Assembly (NCBI GenBank): GCA_914767715.1
Contig: OU612069.1
Location: 8,680,001-8,744,000, forward strand
Source of the DNA: Membranipora membranacea
Lineage: Eukaryota; Bryozoa; Gymnolaemata; Cheilostomatida; Membraniporidae
Direction: 5' to 3'
DNA length: 64,000 bases
Of the stretch, positions 1 through 12,354 are shown piece after piece. Within the stretch, counting starts at the first letter, position 1; every line of letters starts with the position of its first letter. The notes below the pieces were generated by a model. It was not told where the DNA came from, did no database searches, and was given only the letters and a program-made list of their open reading frames with translations. The translations under genes were made by a program, and so were the position numbers.

Positions 1-1899
1 CTCTTGCACTTAGGCAAATGGTAGGGTGACAACTCCCATCCCAGCAGAGAGTTTTGGTCATAGTAGCAGCAGGGAGGGTGTGAGGGGAAAAGGGAGGGGA
101 GCAGGGAGTTTGTCAGTAATCCTTTTACTCATCAAATGATGCTTGCAAATACTCAGTTTATGTGAGTGATAAGGTGATCCAAGTAGATAATATATTATAT
201 GCCCATTTAAATAAAGGTAATGGTTCAGAGAAGAGACTGTTGATGGTGTTTATATGTGTATTCAATGAACTTATTTGTATATTATGGTGCCTGAAATAGC
301 GGCAAAATGAGAGGCAGACACAAGGCCTGAGAGAATAGTAATGGCTCAGGTGGATTTTAACTGAAGTGTGAGCATTCATGGCTGTGAATACACATGTGAT
401 GGTAGACCATTGGGGACATAAAGCAGTTCCTATCCAATCGTAGTGGCAATGTATGTTGTTAATGACAGTAAGCTAACTATCAAGCCATCACTGTTGCACA
501 CCAGCTATCAGGAGGATTGTGCTGTGTCTTCTGGTACTGCGCAACTAAAAAAACCAGAAAATATCACATACGAATCCAAAGAGAAGTGTTTGATATTATA
601 TGTCATGTTATTATGAGTTAAGATTTATAACTCACTTTTTTGCTCACCTCACTCTACTCCTAGCTTTAGGGCAGCATGAGTTAAGCTCACAGTTTCGTCA
701 TTGCCGGTTAATATTATTTTGCTTTTTTATGGCTAGATGGTGACTGTTGAACCTCATACCACATTATATATCAATCATGCTCGGCTGGGATAAAATGAGT
801 AATACACAATTTATTTTGATACATACCTGACCCAACTTCCAGCTTAATTACACGAGGCCGTTGCAGAAGACTAGGATATTATCATTATCAGTTTAGTCGA
901 GGCCACCACAGCTTGAACCTGACTTCGTTACACAGCTATAGAACAGCATGTGAGTCTAACCATCGAACCCAGAATACCCATTGTCGCACTATATTATTAG
1001 AAGGAAAACAGGATTTTTTGGTATTCTGTGGTACGAGGAAGAGAAATCAATAGCTGAAGTTGTGATGAGTAAGGGCCCGCATGGACATCTACAAACAGAA
1101 GATTTTGTATGTTAATCATTGCAATAGGCCCTATGCAGTTCATATAAGTATTTGCCTAACCACTTTCATAGAATCATTTCAGAGATGATGCTAATGTAGA
1201 GGCAACACTGATCTGATATCTCTTAGAGTAGCACGAAATGCTGTATGTATGACCTAATTTTTATAGAAGAGAATAATAATGTATATTCAGAGGTCAGGCT
1301 ACTTTCCCCCCTCATGCTTTGAAGCCAAAGAACAGCCATGAACATTCAAAACAATATTTCAAGATAGGCTAACACCAATAGAACATACTTGTTAACTCTG
1401 TTGAGATGTGATGATGCAGGAGATAGCCTTCTGCTCCAGTGAAGAGTCAAGTCAAGGGACTCCAATATACCAAACTGTGACCATTCCTTTTCTAATAAGT
1501 GAGGTTTGTCCTCCATTACAGCCTTCTCTAGTAGCTCCAAATACTTCAATCATTTTCAAACTTGCAGGAATATATAGTCAAACCATTCCTCTAATGCAAA
1601 AGTTCATTTGGAATCATCATAACTAATTTCAAATTTGACATCTACTTGGTGTGCACCAAACTGTGCCACCTTGCTCTCCATAATTTTTAATCAAATGACC
1701 TTGAGCTTGTGCACCAAGCTAAGATGCAATGAGCTCTGTTAAAAGTCAAAGTTTGATATCTGTTTTATTATTGGTCACTTATCCAAATAATGACATTTCA
1801 TTGGCCACTGACAATTTAAACTGATTTAAGAAGGAGAGGATAATCCTGGGTTCGGTTTTATGAGGGTTCGTAGTTCGTGAGTTCGTGGTTCGGCTTTTC
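1..1899. other. Intergenic flank without recognised gene
   Basis: I see no supported gene, RNA or complete transposon here. Open frames are short (under 75 codons) and lack recognisable domains. The stretch ends where homology to the right arm of the inverted duplication begins. Confidence 0.6.
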
Positions 1900-2082
1900 A
1901 TGAGCAAGTTGCAGTAATTGATAGTAGCACTGATAATGGCGTAATCTTTACTGAGATTGTCATAGTCAATGTTGGTAATGTAAACCTAAACAAGGCTGAT
2001 TGCAATGGATTATAATATTAACATCAATTTTAGATGCGATAAGATTCATTTTACTTGACAATAAACTTGTTGGTCAAGTAAT

Positions 2083-2088
2083 TTTATT
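2083..2088 (-). terminator. Poly(A) signal of the lectin gene
   Basis: AATAAA on the minus strand about 170 nt after the stop codon at 2260. The right arm keeps a similar AATAAATAAA run near 13522, so the site predates the duplication. Confidence 0.55.
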
Positions 2089-2259
2089 TGTCACAATAAT
2101 TTATCCATTTTCTAGCTGTTATACTGTTTGTTTTGGAGAGATATGAGAAAGTCGAAAAGTCACATAGTTTAAAAAAAACTCATAAACATCTTCTGACATC
2201 CACCAGAAACTAAGGTTAATTTTGCTGTCCACAAAAGTCTTTGTGTTCGATATTTCCAA

Positions 2260-2553
2260 CTAGGTTGATATTCTCTCACATATGTAGTAAGGTAATGACA
2301 TGTTGCAGGATTCAGGAAGCGCTAGACTAACACCGCCAGCCAAATACAAACCACAAGTATTAGTATAACGATTACGCAGAAAGCTGTTGGCATTTGACCA
2401 TATTCCTTTCCATATTGGATCTGTATGCGAGACGGTCTTGTTGCTTCTTCCTACCCATTTCCAACCATTTGATTCAATGAGCCCAATCCAGGGATACATA
2501 TCATACCAATCTATAAAGATCGAAGAAAAGAAGTCATCATTCTTAAAAGTGGG
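2260..2553 (-). CDS. Lectin gene last exon: C-terminal half of C-type-lectin domain
   Basis: Encodes DFFSSIF, PWIGLIESNGWKW, a central Cys (NTCGLY), then ESC and YICERIST followed by TAG. These are the WIGL core and the last two cysteines of a C-type-lectin fold. No EPN/QPD sugar-specificity tripeptide is visible, so calcium-dependent mannose or galactose binding is not supported. Both CAG at 2554 and TAG at 2511 are possible acceptors. Conservation in the pseudogene of the 14 residues between them favours 2554. Confidence 0.8.
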   Translation of the reverse strand, partial: PTFKNDDFFSSIFIDWYDMYPWIGLIESNGWKWVGRSNKTVSHTDPIWKGIWSNANSFLRNRYTNTCGLYLAGGVSLALPESCNMSLPYYICERIST

Positions 2554-5500
2554 CTGAAACAAAGTCTAACTTGAAGGAAACCTTGTTCAACATCAAGCTC
2601 ACATTGTAATTTAGGAGTAGGAGGTGGCTCAGTTGGTTAGAGCGCCGGTCCTTAAACCCGCAAGTGATGAAGGTCGTGGGTTCAAATCCCACTGCAGTCC
2701 ATCGACTACTGGGGTTCGGTTGGCCCCGAGGTGTGCTCCGACCTGCCTGCAAACCGAGAGCAAACTGGCGCAGACATTGCGGCCTAGCCCTTAAGGCAAC
2801 TAAATTTCGCCGCCCGTGCTTCGGGATGTGGCGAGTGATATGGCATCTGATTTTAATCAACCATTTTAATCAACTGTAATCACTCTATGCATAAGAATGA
2901 GACAAAAATGTTCTTTCGGACAAAGTTCACTTGAGGGAGGATGAACTTGACCATATGGTGGGGGAGTTTTCTACTAACATGTTTTCATACTGTAGCGGAT
3001 ACGTTGCAGATAAGGAGGAACATGAACAACATAAAAACTCAACCTAATTTTTACAGTGATGAGGGCAGCTCGTCCTTATTTTGATAAAAAAACAATGGTT
3101 GACCTGTATTACTCCTTTTTTACCCACATTTACTTTATGGGATTAAATTCTGGGGCCATGCCACCGACACAGATCTCAAGCGAGTTTTTATTCTTCAAAA
3201 AGCTTGCATACGTGTTATTCTGAACAAAAAACCCAGAGAACATGTCACATCATTTTTTTAAATTCTAGGAATTAGACGATCCAAATGCTTTTCGAATCTT
3301 GTACTTTGAAACTCCTTTTAAAAACATACTCAACTGAGTTCCTGATGAATCTAAAATGCAAAACTTTTTACAACACTTGAAGCGATGACTTACTTAAAGT
3401 TAAAAGAATCCAACAACAATTGGGGTGAGAGGTCCTTGTTGTGCACTGGCGTGTCACTGTACAACAAGTACCTAAAGGGAGTGGAGATGGGCTCTCAGAC
3501 TTGCGTGCCCGCGAGCCTTGCTTCCTGTCTGTGGGGGCAATGGTGATTTCAGCTGGTTGGGGCACTCGTCCTGGGTGGCCTTGCCGTTGTGTCTTGTACT
3601 TGGCGTTCGTGCTTTACAGTTGGGCTGTCTACACTCTAGCCTCAGGATATCAGACTTTCCCTTTGCTTTTTACATATTTCTATTGCAATTATTGACGTTT
3701 TAACATTCAATCTCTTTTGCCTTTCTCTCACTCAATTGGACTTTATCTATTATATGTTATCTATTTTATCTTTAACAATAAACACACATGAAAAAAATAC
3801 AATGGATGGTTGTCAATGTTTGATGCAGTCAAGTACGCATCTAGTATTGAATTAGTAGAGAGTAGGACTCGAACGAGCCCAGACCTGCTCTGTTTTTAAT
3901 TATTTTACCATGGTACTATGTTAATCGAAGTATCCAAGTCAAAATTCAGAGAGGTGCAATAACAGTTATAATAATAATAATTACTGTGAGCTTCCATTCC
4001 AAAAGTGTGCAAAATCGTCCACAATATTGGATTATCTCGCACTCTAAATTCAAAAGTGGGAGATTTCAATTTACAGCGATACTGCTTCGAGGGTGCAAAG
4101 CACCCAAGCGATCCTCCTGGGGGTTTGGGGGTAACGTGAGCCCCCAATGGGGCCCGGGATGGAGCCCTGGCCACAGATGCTAAAAACGCATATTTCATCC
4201 CGAATAATTTCATTTTTGTATTTGGTACTAGTACTGATATATCAAACTTATACAGAAATATACACCTACCATCAGTGCAGAGGTCCCTGGAACATACATG
4301 CCTTACTTTGCCAATGTCCAGTATCACCCACCCCATTGACAATAATAGTCTGAATTTTAATACAACACGTAAATTTGTTAACATTATTGAATAGCATATT
4401 TCCTTTCAATTTTGTGTGCAAAGACCTTACAAGTAACTCATCATCGAGTGCTTGGATAGTTGCACAGAATTTGCGATAGGACTGTCTTCTCTGAAATCTG
4501 GAGGAAATAGTGAGAATTACAAAAAGTTTGAAGTAGGCAGAAGTGGGTGTGGAAATCTGGAGTGTCTCACCCAGTGTTCTGAGTGAGTGGGAACTGGTGA
4601 GAACTGAATTCCCTCAAAAAAATATAGAGGGGGAACCTTTAGAACACAGTTCCCACTGGATTCTGTTCAAAAACAGTGTCAATTTGTCTCTTTAGACCAG
4701 ATATCTGTCATACTATTACAGATCCATATTTTAACTACTCTGTTATCTGTAAACTTTCTAGAAAACCTCTTTAAACAAATAAACATATTTCTGCATAGTT
4801 TGATCTAGAAATTGCAAAAAATTCTCAAAACGATCTTCAACCCATAAAGTAGAGTACCCACAAAGAAAAAAGTCCACTTTTACCACTGGTCCCACCTAAA
4901 TAGGGAGACTTGGCAACTATGTAATCATCTAGATGATCATTCGTCCAAACATCCCGGTAATTGTCTGTATATGCCTTCAGCCATTCAACCTCTTCCTGGG
5001 TTGGGAATACTGCCAACGTTTCATTCTCAGCAGCACAGCGTTCAAATGCAGTTTTCCAATCAACCCGTTCATGGCCCAGACGCAGGCATGTTAATGAGAC
5101 GGGGTTTAATACATATCTGATCGGGCAGGGTTCTAAAAAGAATGAATAGAGACTCATAGTTGTGGTTATGATTGACTGAGGCTGCTGACAATAGTGTTTT
5201 ATGCATTGTACTTCCTGTGCTAAGTGACATCATAGTACGCCAAGAGAGAGTTACCCTCCGTTATGGGGGGCACTCTTTCTACCGCCAGTAATTCATACCC
5301 AAAAGAGCCTTGAAAAATGTTCACCATGTAAAGCCAACATGCATACTGAGAAACTGCCTGACTATTACATACATTGGTCTTTGGGTGGTCTTTAGGCTAA
5401 CTGAATTATATTCCTGAGACTGTGACTCAATTTGTCAAATTACAGAAATATTTTCTGATTGAATTAACAAGCTGTTTGACTTGATCGTTGGAGTTATCCT

Positions 5501-8323
5501 TCTGTGCTAGAGTACAGAGACGATAACTACATTGCTTATATTGATTTTAGTTTATTTTTGTTTTTATAGGCAATGTGATAAGAATTGTCTCAAAGTTTCT
5601 CTTTACTAACACAAAACACTCTTGGTTACATCCTGGATAGCCCTGGATTCACTACACTACACTACACTGTATTTGACTGTTATGATCAATTGTTGGACAA
5701 CTGGTAGATATTAGATATGAAACCATTTTCAAGCAAATCAAAAATTCACCTTTTATGCACTCCCCTGTAGTTGAGTTTAATGAAGAGTTATCATCACAAA
5801 CACAGGCACCGCTCACATTACATACAGTATTTTGGAAAGTCACACTGCAGATCTCATCACCACCTTTTCTTTCACATTCACATAAACGATCAACTCCATC
5901 ACAATCTGCCAAGGCATCCAAATTCGTCACTGCATAAGAAAATAATTCAAACTTAGATTGATAGGATAATAGGTGGTCTAGATAAAATACAAATAGGTAT
6001 GTGTGTGTAGCAGTAACGCCAAAAAAGTGACTATGACCCACTCCCTATACAATAAATTTAAATCTTACTACTCTGATATGTCATTATATCAAAAAATTAG
6101 AGTGAAGTCCTTTTTGAATGGAGATGTTAAAAATAAAGTAGGCCCTACATTGTTCTATATTTCTTTGCAAAACTGGCCCGTCCAGCTTTGAAGTTGAGTC
6201 TCACTCTCAAATATACTTTAGTTTGCAATTGTATGCTAATATTGCACAAACAATGTGAGGAGACAAATCCTAATAAGCAAGGAAAGTGAACTAATTGAAT
6301 TGAATATTGAATGGTATATCTACAGCACAAATTACTATCAGTTATTAAAAAGGAGACAATTTCCACATTCATTTATGATATTCAAGTTATCTAATATGAT
6401 GTCCTTGTACCTTTGCAGTTATGTAAATAATCTTAACCCTTATTAACTTAAAACTAAAACAATCTTTGCTGAATATCTACTTACATCGACAAGTTACACC
6501 ATCTTCGCGGAGACTGAAGCCCTGCCTGTCACAACCACATGTGTAGTTACCATATGAGTTGATACACTTCTGTGTACACTTATTCAAAGGCTGACTGGTA
6601 CACTCATTTACATCTGTACATAATATATAAGATGTACATGATTTCTATTGTTGATAAATCTGTGATGTTCAATATTCAACAACAAAGCAATATAAAAAAA
6701 AACAAATTCAAAATACAAAATTTGTTTACACTCGTTCATATAGGGTTTAAAACCAATAAATGACAGATGAAGGGCCTATCAGGCTTTTCAGGCAGCTTCA
6801 CTGTTTGATTTACTGAAGTGAAGTTGAATGAAGGGGGTTATAAAGGTACACCAATTTTTTTCAAAGTGTTCTAGTCCGTTGGCAACCTATGCAAAAAATG
6901 ACTAGAAATGCAACTTCATTCACAAATTTCGGTGGAAAAAGACCAATAGTTGGTTCTGGTAGAGTTTCTCAAGGATATGTTCTAGCAGTAATAATCAAAA
7001 TTGTCCTGGGGTCTTTCAGCACTATGGGTGTCAATCACCTGTTCTCTGGAGGGTACGGTCTCATACCACCATTCCCTCCCCTCACATAAGACAAGACAAG
7101 AGTTTCTCATGATGGTAATAATGCTGCTATAAAATACCTTACGTAATGTTGCACAATCTGCGGTTTATTGCTAAAAAGCCTGCCAGCATAACGGAAAGAG
7201 ATAAAAGTGATGATGTGGTGTCAAAACAAATTACAAAAGTTACCATAGAGTTTAACATCAATGCGATTATCCAAAGCCAGGATTCTCGGCTGCAGCGAAG
7301 TTGAAAAGTTGTTTCGTTTTCATGATGGTTATGTACAGGTTAAATAAGGGGGTATTGAAACTATTTTCAGCAGTTGCTCAGCATATCATGAAAGCAGACC
7401 CATGAAAACCTGCACACAAACTAATTGTGACATGCTCATTCAGATGTTTTGAAACCATTCATCATTTTTTTTTATCACTTTCCAATTTGCCGGCAGCGAT
7501 TTTGGCAAATAGATGCTTATTGTGGAATATTTTGTAAGGTACAACATTATTCTTGCGATCAGCATGAAGGACTCTACCAGAAACACTACTGTCTAACTCT
7601 ATTCACCAAATTTTGTAATTGAAAGTGAGAGTTAGGAGGAGGCTGCCACCAGACTATACAGAATTATCTAAATTAATCAGTCTTGACTTACCTTCACACA
7701 CAAGAGTGTCTTGAGCATTGTGGCAGCAGGACATGCCGGGCTGACAGGGCAGTCTGCTACAAGGTGCTCCGTATCCAGCCTTGGAGAGGACACCGTGAGG
7801 TGGAAGTCGAGGAGTATAAGGTTCCTGACATTGGGGGAAATCCTGAGCAATCACAAGACCACATACGCTCACTGTCTAAAAATAAAACACATATACCTGT
7901 GTATGGAAAAGAACTCTGTAGTCTTGAACGATGAAAATGCAGACCAGGAATTTCAGTTGCCTCTGCTTAATGTCATTGTGCGTTTTTGCAAATTTTAAAG
8001 AATTCAGCCCACACTGCAATACTGGCAATTCTGGCAATTCTTAATGCTAGCGATTGATTAATAGCTGTGAGCGATTTGGTTATTTGCTTATAATAATCTT
8101 GCAAATCCACCAGCAGTTCTCAGCACCAAACATTTTTGTTCGTATTCAGGAATTCCGGATTAAATCCCCGGTGACTAGGTTCTATGGTTTTGAAGCAGCC
8201 CAGATATGATGCCATATCCTGCCTGATGTTTGTGACTGAAGCTGAAAATTTACTTTAGATTAGACAGAATAATGTACTTACCAGCAGAAAGGCTCTGATA
8301 CAGGCAGCAGTCATATCTCTCAT
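2260..8323 (-). CDS. Secreted EGF and C-type-lectin domain protein
   Basis: Minus-strand exons that join in frame: 8282-8323, 7692-7875, 6485-6613, 5750-5929, about 4896-5132, and a last exon 2260-2510 or 2260-2553. The protein starts MRDMTAACIRAFLL and continues into a hydrophobic stretch ending VIAQ, a signal peptide split between exons 1 and 2. Next come a Cys-rich module with a CCHN motif, a calcium-binding EGF (DVNEC...NSYGNYTCGC), an EGF-like Cys module, and C-type-lectin halves with CPIRYV, WIGLIE and YICE. It should be an extracellular carbohydrate or protein binder. The junction between the two lectin exons is unresolved: joining phase 1 at 4896 to phase 1 at 2510 works but leaves extra residues before WIGL, so an exon may be missed or two lectin domains partly present. 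The other joins all agree in phase. Confidence 0.8.
2611..2874 (+). mobile_element. tRNA-derived SINE copy 1
   Basis: Starts with a tRNA-like head containing an A box (GTGGCTCAGTTGG) and a B box (GGTTCAAATCC), followed by a body shared with copies at 21320-21515 and 58079-58318. It is flanked by a TGTAAT direct repeat (2605-2610 and 2875-2880) and is missing at the equivalent point of the right arm near 13035. It therefore inserted after the duplication or was lost from the right arm. Confidence 0.9.
3133..3262 (+). mobile_element. Non-LTR retrotransposon ORF2 C-terminal fragment
   Basis: One frame reads LYGIKFWGHATDTDLKR then VFILQKACIRVIL. This matches the Y-G-I..WG...L..l..QK.aiR.i pattern after the reverse-transcriptase catalytic region in non-LTR elements. 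It is a short relic inside an intron of the lectin gene. Confidence 0.6.
4896..5132 (-). CDS. Lectin gene exon 5: N-terminal half of C-type-lectin domain
   Basis: Acceptor TTTTTAG. It encodes the opening CPIRYV, then CLRLGHE..W..A...C and a TLAVFPTQEEVEWL helix, which is the first half of a canonical C-type-lectin fold. The donor is ambiguous (GTGGGA at 4895, or alternatives 15-40 nt further on). The right arm has no equivalent exon. Confidence 0.75.
5215..5400 (-). repeat. Interspersed repeat family A, copy 1
   Basis: Shares a roughly 180-bp unit with copies near 35.0, 45.2, 46.5 and 60.7 kb. Common landmarks are a GGAAGGTAAC or GTTACCcTCC segment, GGCACTCTTTC and a closing GGTCTTTGGGT(G/A)GTC. 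No coding capacity; probably a non-autonomous DNA element. Confidence 0.75.
5750..5929 (-). CDS. Lectin gene exon 4: EGF-like Cys module
   Basis: Phase 1-1 exon with eight cysteines (ADCDGVDRLCECERKGG at its start, ACVCDD and GECIKG at its end). The right arm keeps a homologue at 11975-12150 that has lost one base. Conservation of reading frame in this copy supports it as the functional one. Confidence 0.85.
6485..6613 (-). CDS. Lectin gene exon 3: calcium-binding EGF domain
   Basis: Flanked by CAG and GTAAGT and phase 1 on both sides, as is usual for EGF exons. The translation opens DVNEC, has six cysteines in EGF order, and contains the N-S-Y-G-N-Y element of the hydroxylation/calcium-binding consensus. 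The exon is absent from the right-arm copy. Confidence 0.88.
6970..7105 (+). repeat. Interspersed repeat family B, copy 1
   Basis: About 130 bp similar to 52105-52235, sharing GTGTCAATCACCTGTTCTCT and a closing ACATAAGACAAGA segment. No coding capacity. Confidence 0.75.
7692..7875 (-). CDS. Lectin gene exon 2: signal-peptide end and Cys-rich module
   Basis: Acceptor TTTTTAG at the upper edge and donor GTAAGTC at the lower edge. It encodes the end of the signal peptide and about 50 residues with seven cysteines, including an adjacent CC pair, after the likely cleavage site AQ|DFPQC. The spacing recalls small Cys-rich folds such as colipase-like domains, but I cannot assign a family. No counterpart remains in the right arm, where transposon sequence replaces it. 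Confidence 0.8.
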
Positions 8324-8955
8324 GGTTGTGTACTCCAAAGAACAACCTACAACAGCGAAATGATTATACCTCGCTAACCAGTATCTGAGCTTTAGTTTCA
8401 TCAAAGAGCTTCATTCATTCATAGTTTTATTATTAACATTATCAAAGCTATAAACAAACAAACACAATGCATATTTTTCAGTTATTGCTGTATTGAAATT
8501 AATTAAAGCACATGAAAATACTTACGACTCTTTCAAAAAGCTTAAAACTTATTACTGGTTGTCTCTCCTGATCGTTGAACAAACATGAAGAACGGTCTAT
8601 TCATATATTATTTGAGACCAAAGTTATATTACATTTGATCATTGAGGTGGGTTTAAATTACAATTTTAAAGGTCATACAGATGTCTTTTGAACAGCTTAT
8701 TATGGATGATAAATTTCTTAGCTCTTTATGCTCAAAGTATCAGGTGTGCAGATGTTAAGTTGGTTAGTCTTTTATCCTCAAAGTATCAGATGTGCTAATG
8801 GCTGAAAGATGACCTCTGCCTCTTGTGAGCATAACTGCTGTTTCCCCTCAGGGGTATACCAATTATACCTTTGTTATCAAAGAGTTGAGATAGCGACTCT
8901 GGGTCAAGTTTATACAACTTTACCAGACCTAGATACATGGTAACATCAATCAGTT

Positions 8956-9977
8956 AGGTCATAGGTAACGAAACAGCAATGAAAGCACACGATGACACAC
9001 CTCGAATAGCTTAACTAAAATTTAAATGAAATATATTAAAATATTAGTATATCTGCCACATTATGATGATCTATCATTATTTTTTACAATGGCATTGATA
9101 GTGAAGCTCCTCCGCAAACTCAATTCTGACTGTTTTTCAACCAGATCAGGTTGTCATGGTTTGCTATGATGTTTTTGGATTTCAAAAAAGCTTTTGATTG
9201 TGTTGACCGTAAAATTATTGTGAGAAAGTTGACAATGAACAGTCTAACCTGCAAACTGCACCCTCTCATCAAATCTCTTTTTAACAGAAAAGACACAATT
9301 AGCATCCATACAATAAGGAGCGGCAAACTTCCAAATTCTTCCAATAGACATTGGTGTCCCTCAAGGAACAATTCCAGAATTTTGGGCATGAAAGATGAGC
9401 CAATCTATAATCCATTATAGCTGAGCTATAACAACTACATCTTGTGCGCCCTTTTTTGGAGCAGGTGTTTTCTTTCAAGAAGACATTGTGGTGGCAAACA
9501 GCCATATATGCAGATGCCATAATGGAGATTAAAATCATGAAATGACATCTCGTCAAGAGATACTCTGCATTTATGGAACAACGCTAAGCTTTTGTATATT
9601 TTGCTGCATATCTGGTTAATCGTCCAATGTTAGACTCTGACTTAGAGGTATGTTTAAAATAAAACCGAGAAGTTTGACCTCTGAGCCCTTGATAACATTT
9701 GCAGACAACTTTCTGATCTAATTCTGAAGATGTTGGTCTGAGTGAGGGTTGTATATCTTTTTACTACACCAACCTATCAAGTGAAAATCAGTATTACATA
9801 AACCAAAGTGTATCAACTCTTTATAAATATAGGCATCTCTCTAAGAATAACCCCTGTCACCCACTTCAAAAGATGGTATTGTCATTGTAAAATAATGACC
9901 ATGCTAAATCATTCCTTGCACAGGGGATGGCAACATGCAATGATATATAACATCTAAATAGTCAGCAGTAGAAGGAT
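8956..9977. other. Spacer between the inverted arms
   Basis: About 1 kb not shared between the arms. It holds a decayed reverse-transcriptase fragment (9150-9530) and otherwise no recognisable gene. Confidence 0.7.
9150..9530 (+). mobile_element. Decayed non-LTR reverse transcriptase fragment
   Basis: One frame has FLDFKKAFDCVDRKIIV, the catalytic-Asp motif of non-LTR reverse transcriptases. About 140 nt on, a second frame gives IGVPQGT, and near 9508 a third position gives IYADA, a degraded YADD box. Motif order is correct but the frame is broken at least twice, so this is a dead relic. Confidence 0.85.
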
Positions 9978-11079
9978 GCTGATTGATGTTCCATGTATCT
10001 AGGTCTCTGTATCGGTATCTGTATAAAGTTGACCCTGATTTGTTACCTCAGCTCTTTGATAACAAAAGTATGATTGGCCTACCCATGCTGTGAAAAAGCA
10101 ATTATGCTCACAAGAGGTCGAGGCTATCTTACAGGCATTAGCACATCTGATACTTTGAGCATAAAGGGCTGAGCAACTTATCATCCATAATAACCCATAT
10201 CAAAAACTTCTGTGCGACCTTTTGAATTGTAATTCAAACTCCTTAAATGATCAGATGTAATAATATAACCTTAGTCTTGAATCATATATAAATAGACAGT
10301 TCTTCATGTTTGTTCAATTGTCAGAGAGGACAACCAGTAATAAGTTTGTAGCTTTTTGCAGGAGTTGTAAGTATTTTCACTTAGTGCTTGAATTTAATTC
10401 AATACAGCAATAACTTACAAATATGGTTGGTGTTTGTTTGTTTGCTTTTTTGTTTGTTTGTTTATAGCTTGAACAATATCAAAAATAAAATTATGAATGA
10501 ATGAATGAAACTAATGATGTAACTTATGCTCCATCGGATACTGGTCAGTGAGGTATAATCATTTCGCTGTTGTAGGTTGTTCTCGGAGTACACAACCATG
10601 AGAGATATGACTATCGTCTTGATCAGAGCCTTTCTGCTGGTGAGTGATTTATTTTGTCTAATCTAAAGAATATGTTCAGCTTCAGTCATGATCATCAGGC
10701 CAATATGGGATCTTATCTGAGTTAATTTCAAACAGTAGAATCCTATAAACGTGAAGTCTAATAGTGACATCCAAAAAATCTATAAAAAATCATATCCTTT
10801 GCTCATTAATCATCATTTTCATTCTCATTTTGTGTTTGGTGAAGTGCTGAGAACTGCTGCTGGTTTTGCAAGATTTTTATAAGCAAGCAAACCAAATCGC
10901 TTACAGCTATAATCAATGGCTAGCATTATGAATTGCCAGTCTTGCAGTGTGGGCTGAATTCTTTTAATTTTGCAAGAACGCACAATGACCTTAAGCAGAG
11001 TCAACTGAAAATTGCTGGTCTGAATTTTTATCGTTCAAGACTTGCATCACTGGAACTTGTTTTAACAAGTTGGAGTTGG

Positions 11080-11512
11080 AAAAACGTGCTGAAAGAGGGT
11101 TATCTTGAAAACCGCTTATGTTACGATAAAAATGATTTTTGATTCAAAATCTGCATCATTAAAAACCTTGGGAGACAGGGTTTCCGAATCATTGGAGGCT
11201 TGAATGTTGATAAATCTTATTTTTAGTGACGATATTCATGGAAAATTCCATGATATTTGTCCGCAAAACTGACAGAAATTGATATAATTGACTATCCGGA
11301 TACCAAAATTATTTCCCAAACTATGTCCCTATCAGTCTTCAATGGTGCAGATTCTGAAACGAAAATCATTTTTATCCTAACATAAGCGGTTTTCAAAATA
11401 ACCCTCTTTTCAGCACGTTTTTCCTCTGCGGCGTGGGTTAAAAGTACCAAACTTGAGAGAGGATAACTATGAATTGAGGCCTAAATCAGAGCTCAGAAAA
11501 CTGTCTATTCAC
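11080..11512 (+). mobile_element. Truncated copy of long-TIR MITE family E
   Basis: Homologous to 18196-18703 but lacks most of the first inverted terminal repeat. It ends with the same GAGCTCAGAAAACTGTCTA terminus. It sits where lectin exon 2 should be. Confidence 0.8.
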
Positions 11513-12354
11513 AGAGAACGCCTTAATTGTAATGTGTCCTTGACATTATTACCGAAATAAAAGGCATTCTCTTTCTCATATATAGCTGGTATTGTTAATA
11601 TTTTATAGTTTCAAGTTAATAAAGGTTTAGAACATATACAATGCAATGGCTATATCACATAACCGCAAAGGTACAAGAACTTTATATTAGCTAACTTGAA
11701 TAACATAAATGAATGTGGAAATTGTCTCCTTTTTAAAAAACTGAGTGATTAATTTGTTTTCAAATCTAGACGGGCCAGTTTTGCAAAGAAACATAGTACA
11801 ACGTACTTCATTTTTCTCATCCCAATCCACAAGGATTGCATTCCATTTTCATCATAATTATGCAGAAACATTAGAATAGTAAGATTCTGATTAATTGTAT
11901 AAGGAGTGGGTCATAGTCACTTTTTTTTGGAGTTACAGCTACACACATGCACATTTATATTTTATCTTTTGTAGTGAACTTAGATTCCATGGCCGATTGT
12001 AATGGTGTAGATGATTTATGTGAATGCAAGAGGAAAGGCGGTGATGATATCTGCAGTGTGACTTCCAAAATACTGTATGTAATGAAAGTGGAGCCTGTGT
12101 TTGTGATGATAAATCCTCGTTAAACTCGACCTCAGGGATTTGTATAAAAGGTGAGTCGTTTTAATTTGCTCGAAAATAGTTTTTGTATCTAATACCTGCC
12201 AGTAGACCAACATTTGGTCATAACAGTCAAATACAGAATATTGTAGCGAATCCAGGGCTATCCAAGGTACCGCTCTGGTCGTCTTTTTGTGAGTAAACGC
12301 AACTTATAACCTTGCTCATATCAGGGAAGATAAACTAAAAGTCAAAACCACAAA

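Larger units (their letters stand above)
1900..8955. repeat. Left arm of inverted segmental duplication
   Basis: Read as reverse complement, this arm aligns in blocks with 9978-14025. Matching blocks include the 3' flank (1900-2255 with 13355-13680 and 13985-14025), the lectin exon, the EGF exon, the signal-peptide exon and the upstream region (8520-8955 with 9978-10380). By eye identity is roughly 80-90 percent inside blocks. The left arm is longer because it keeps exons 2, 3 and 5 of the lectin gene and has gained a SINE at 2611-2874 and a retrotransposon fragment near 3.1 kb. Confidence 0.9.

Noticed and set aside
2630-2700. Possible tRNA gene
   Set aside because: A and B boxes are present but the acceptor stem does not pair and the unit continues into a SINE body shared with two other loci.
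3441-3703. Plus-strand frames with hydrophobic segments
   Set aside because: They overlap each other in different frames, sit beside a retrotransposon relic, and match no protein family I know.
3905-4384. 159-codon minus-strand open frame including a Pro-rich stretch
   Set aside because: No recognised domain, low-complexity ends, and its middle is a GC-rich repeat-like island (about 4085-4185). It lies in a lectin-gene intron and has no splice support.
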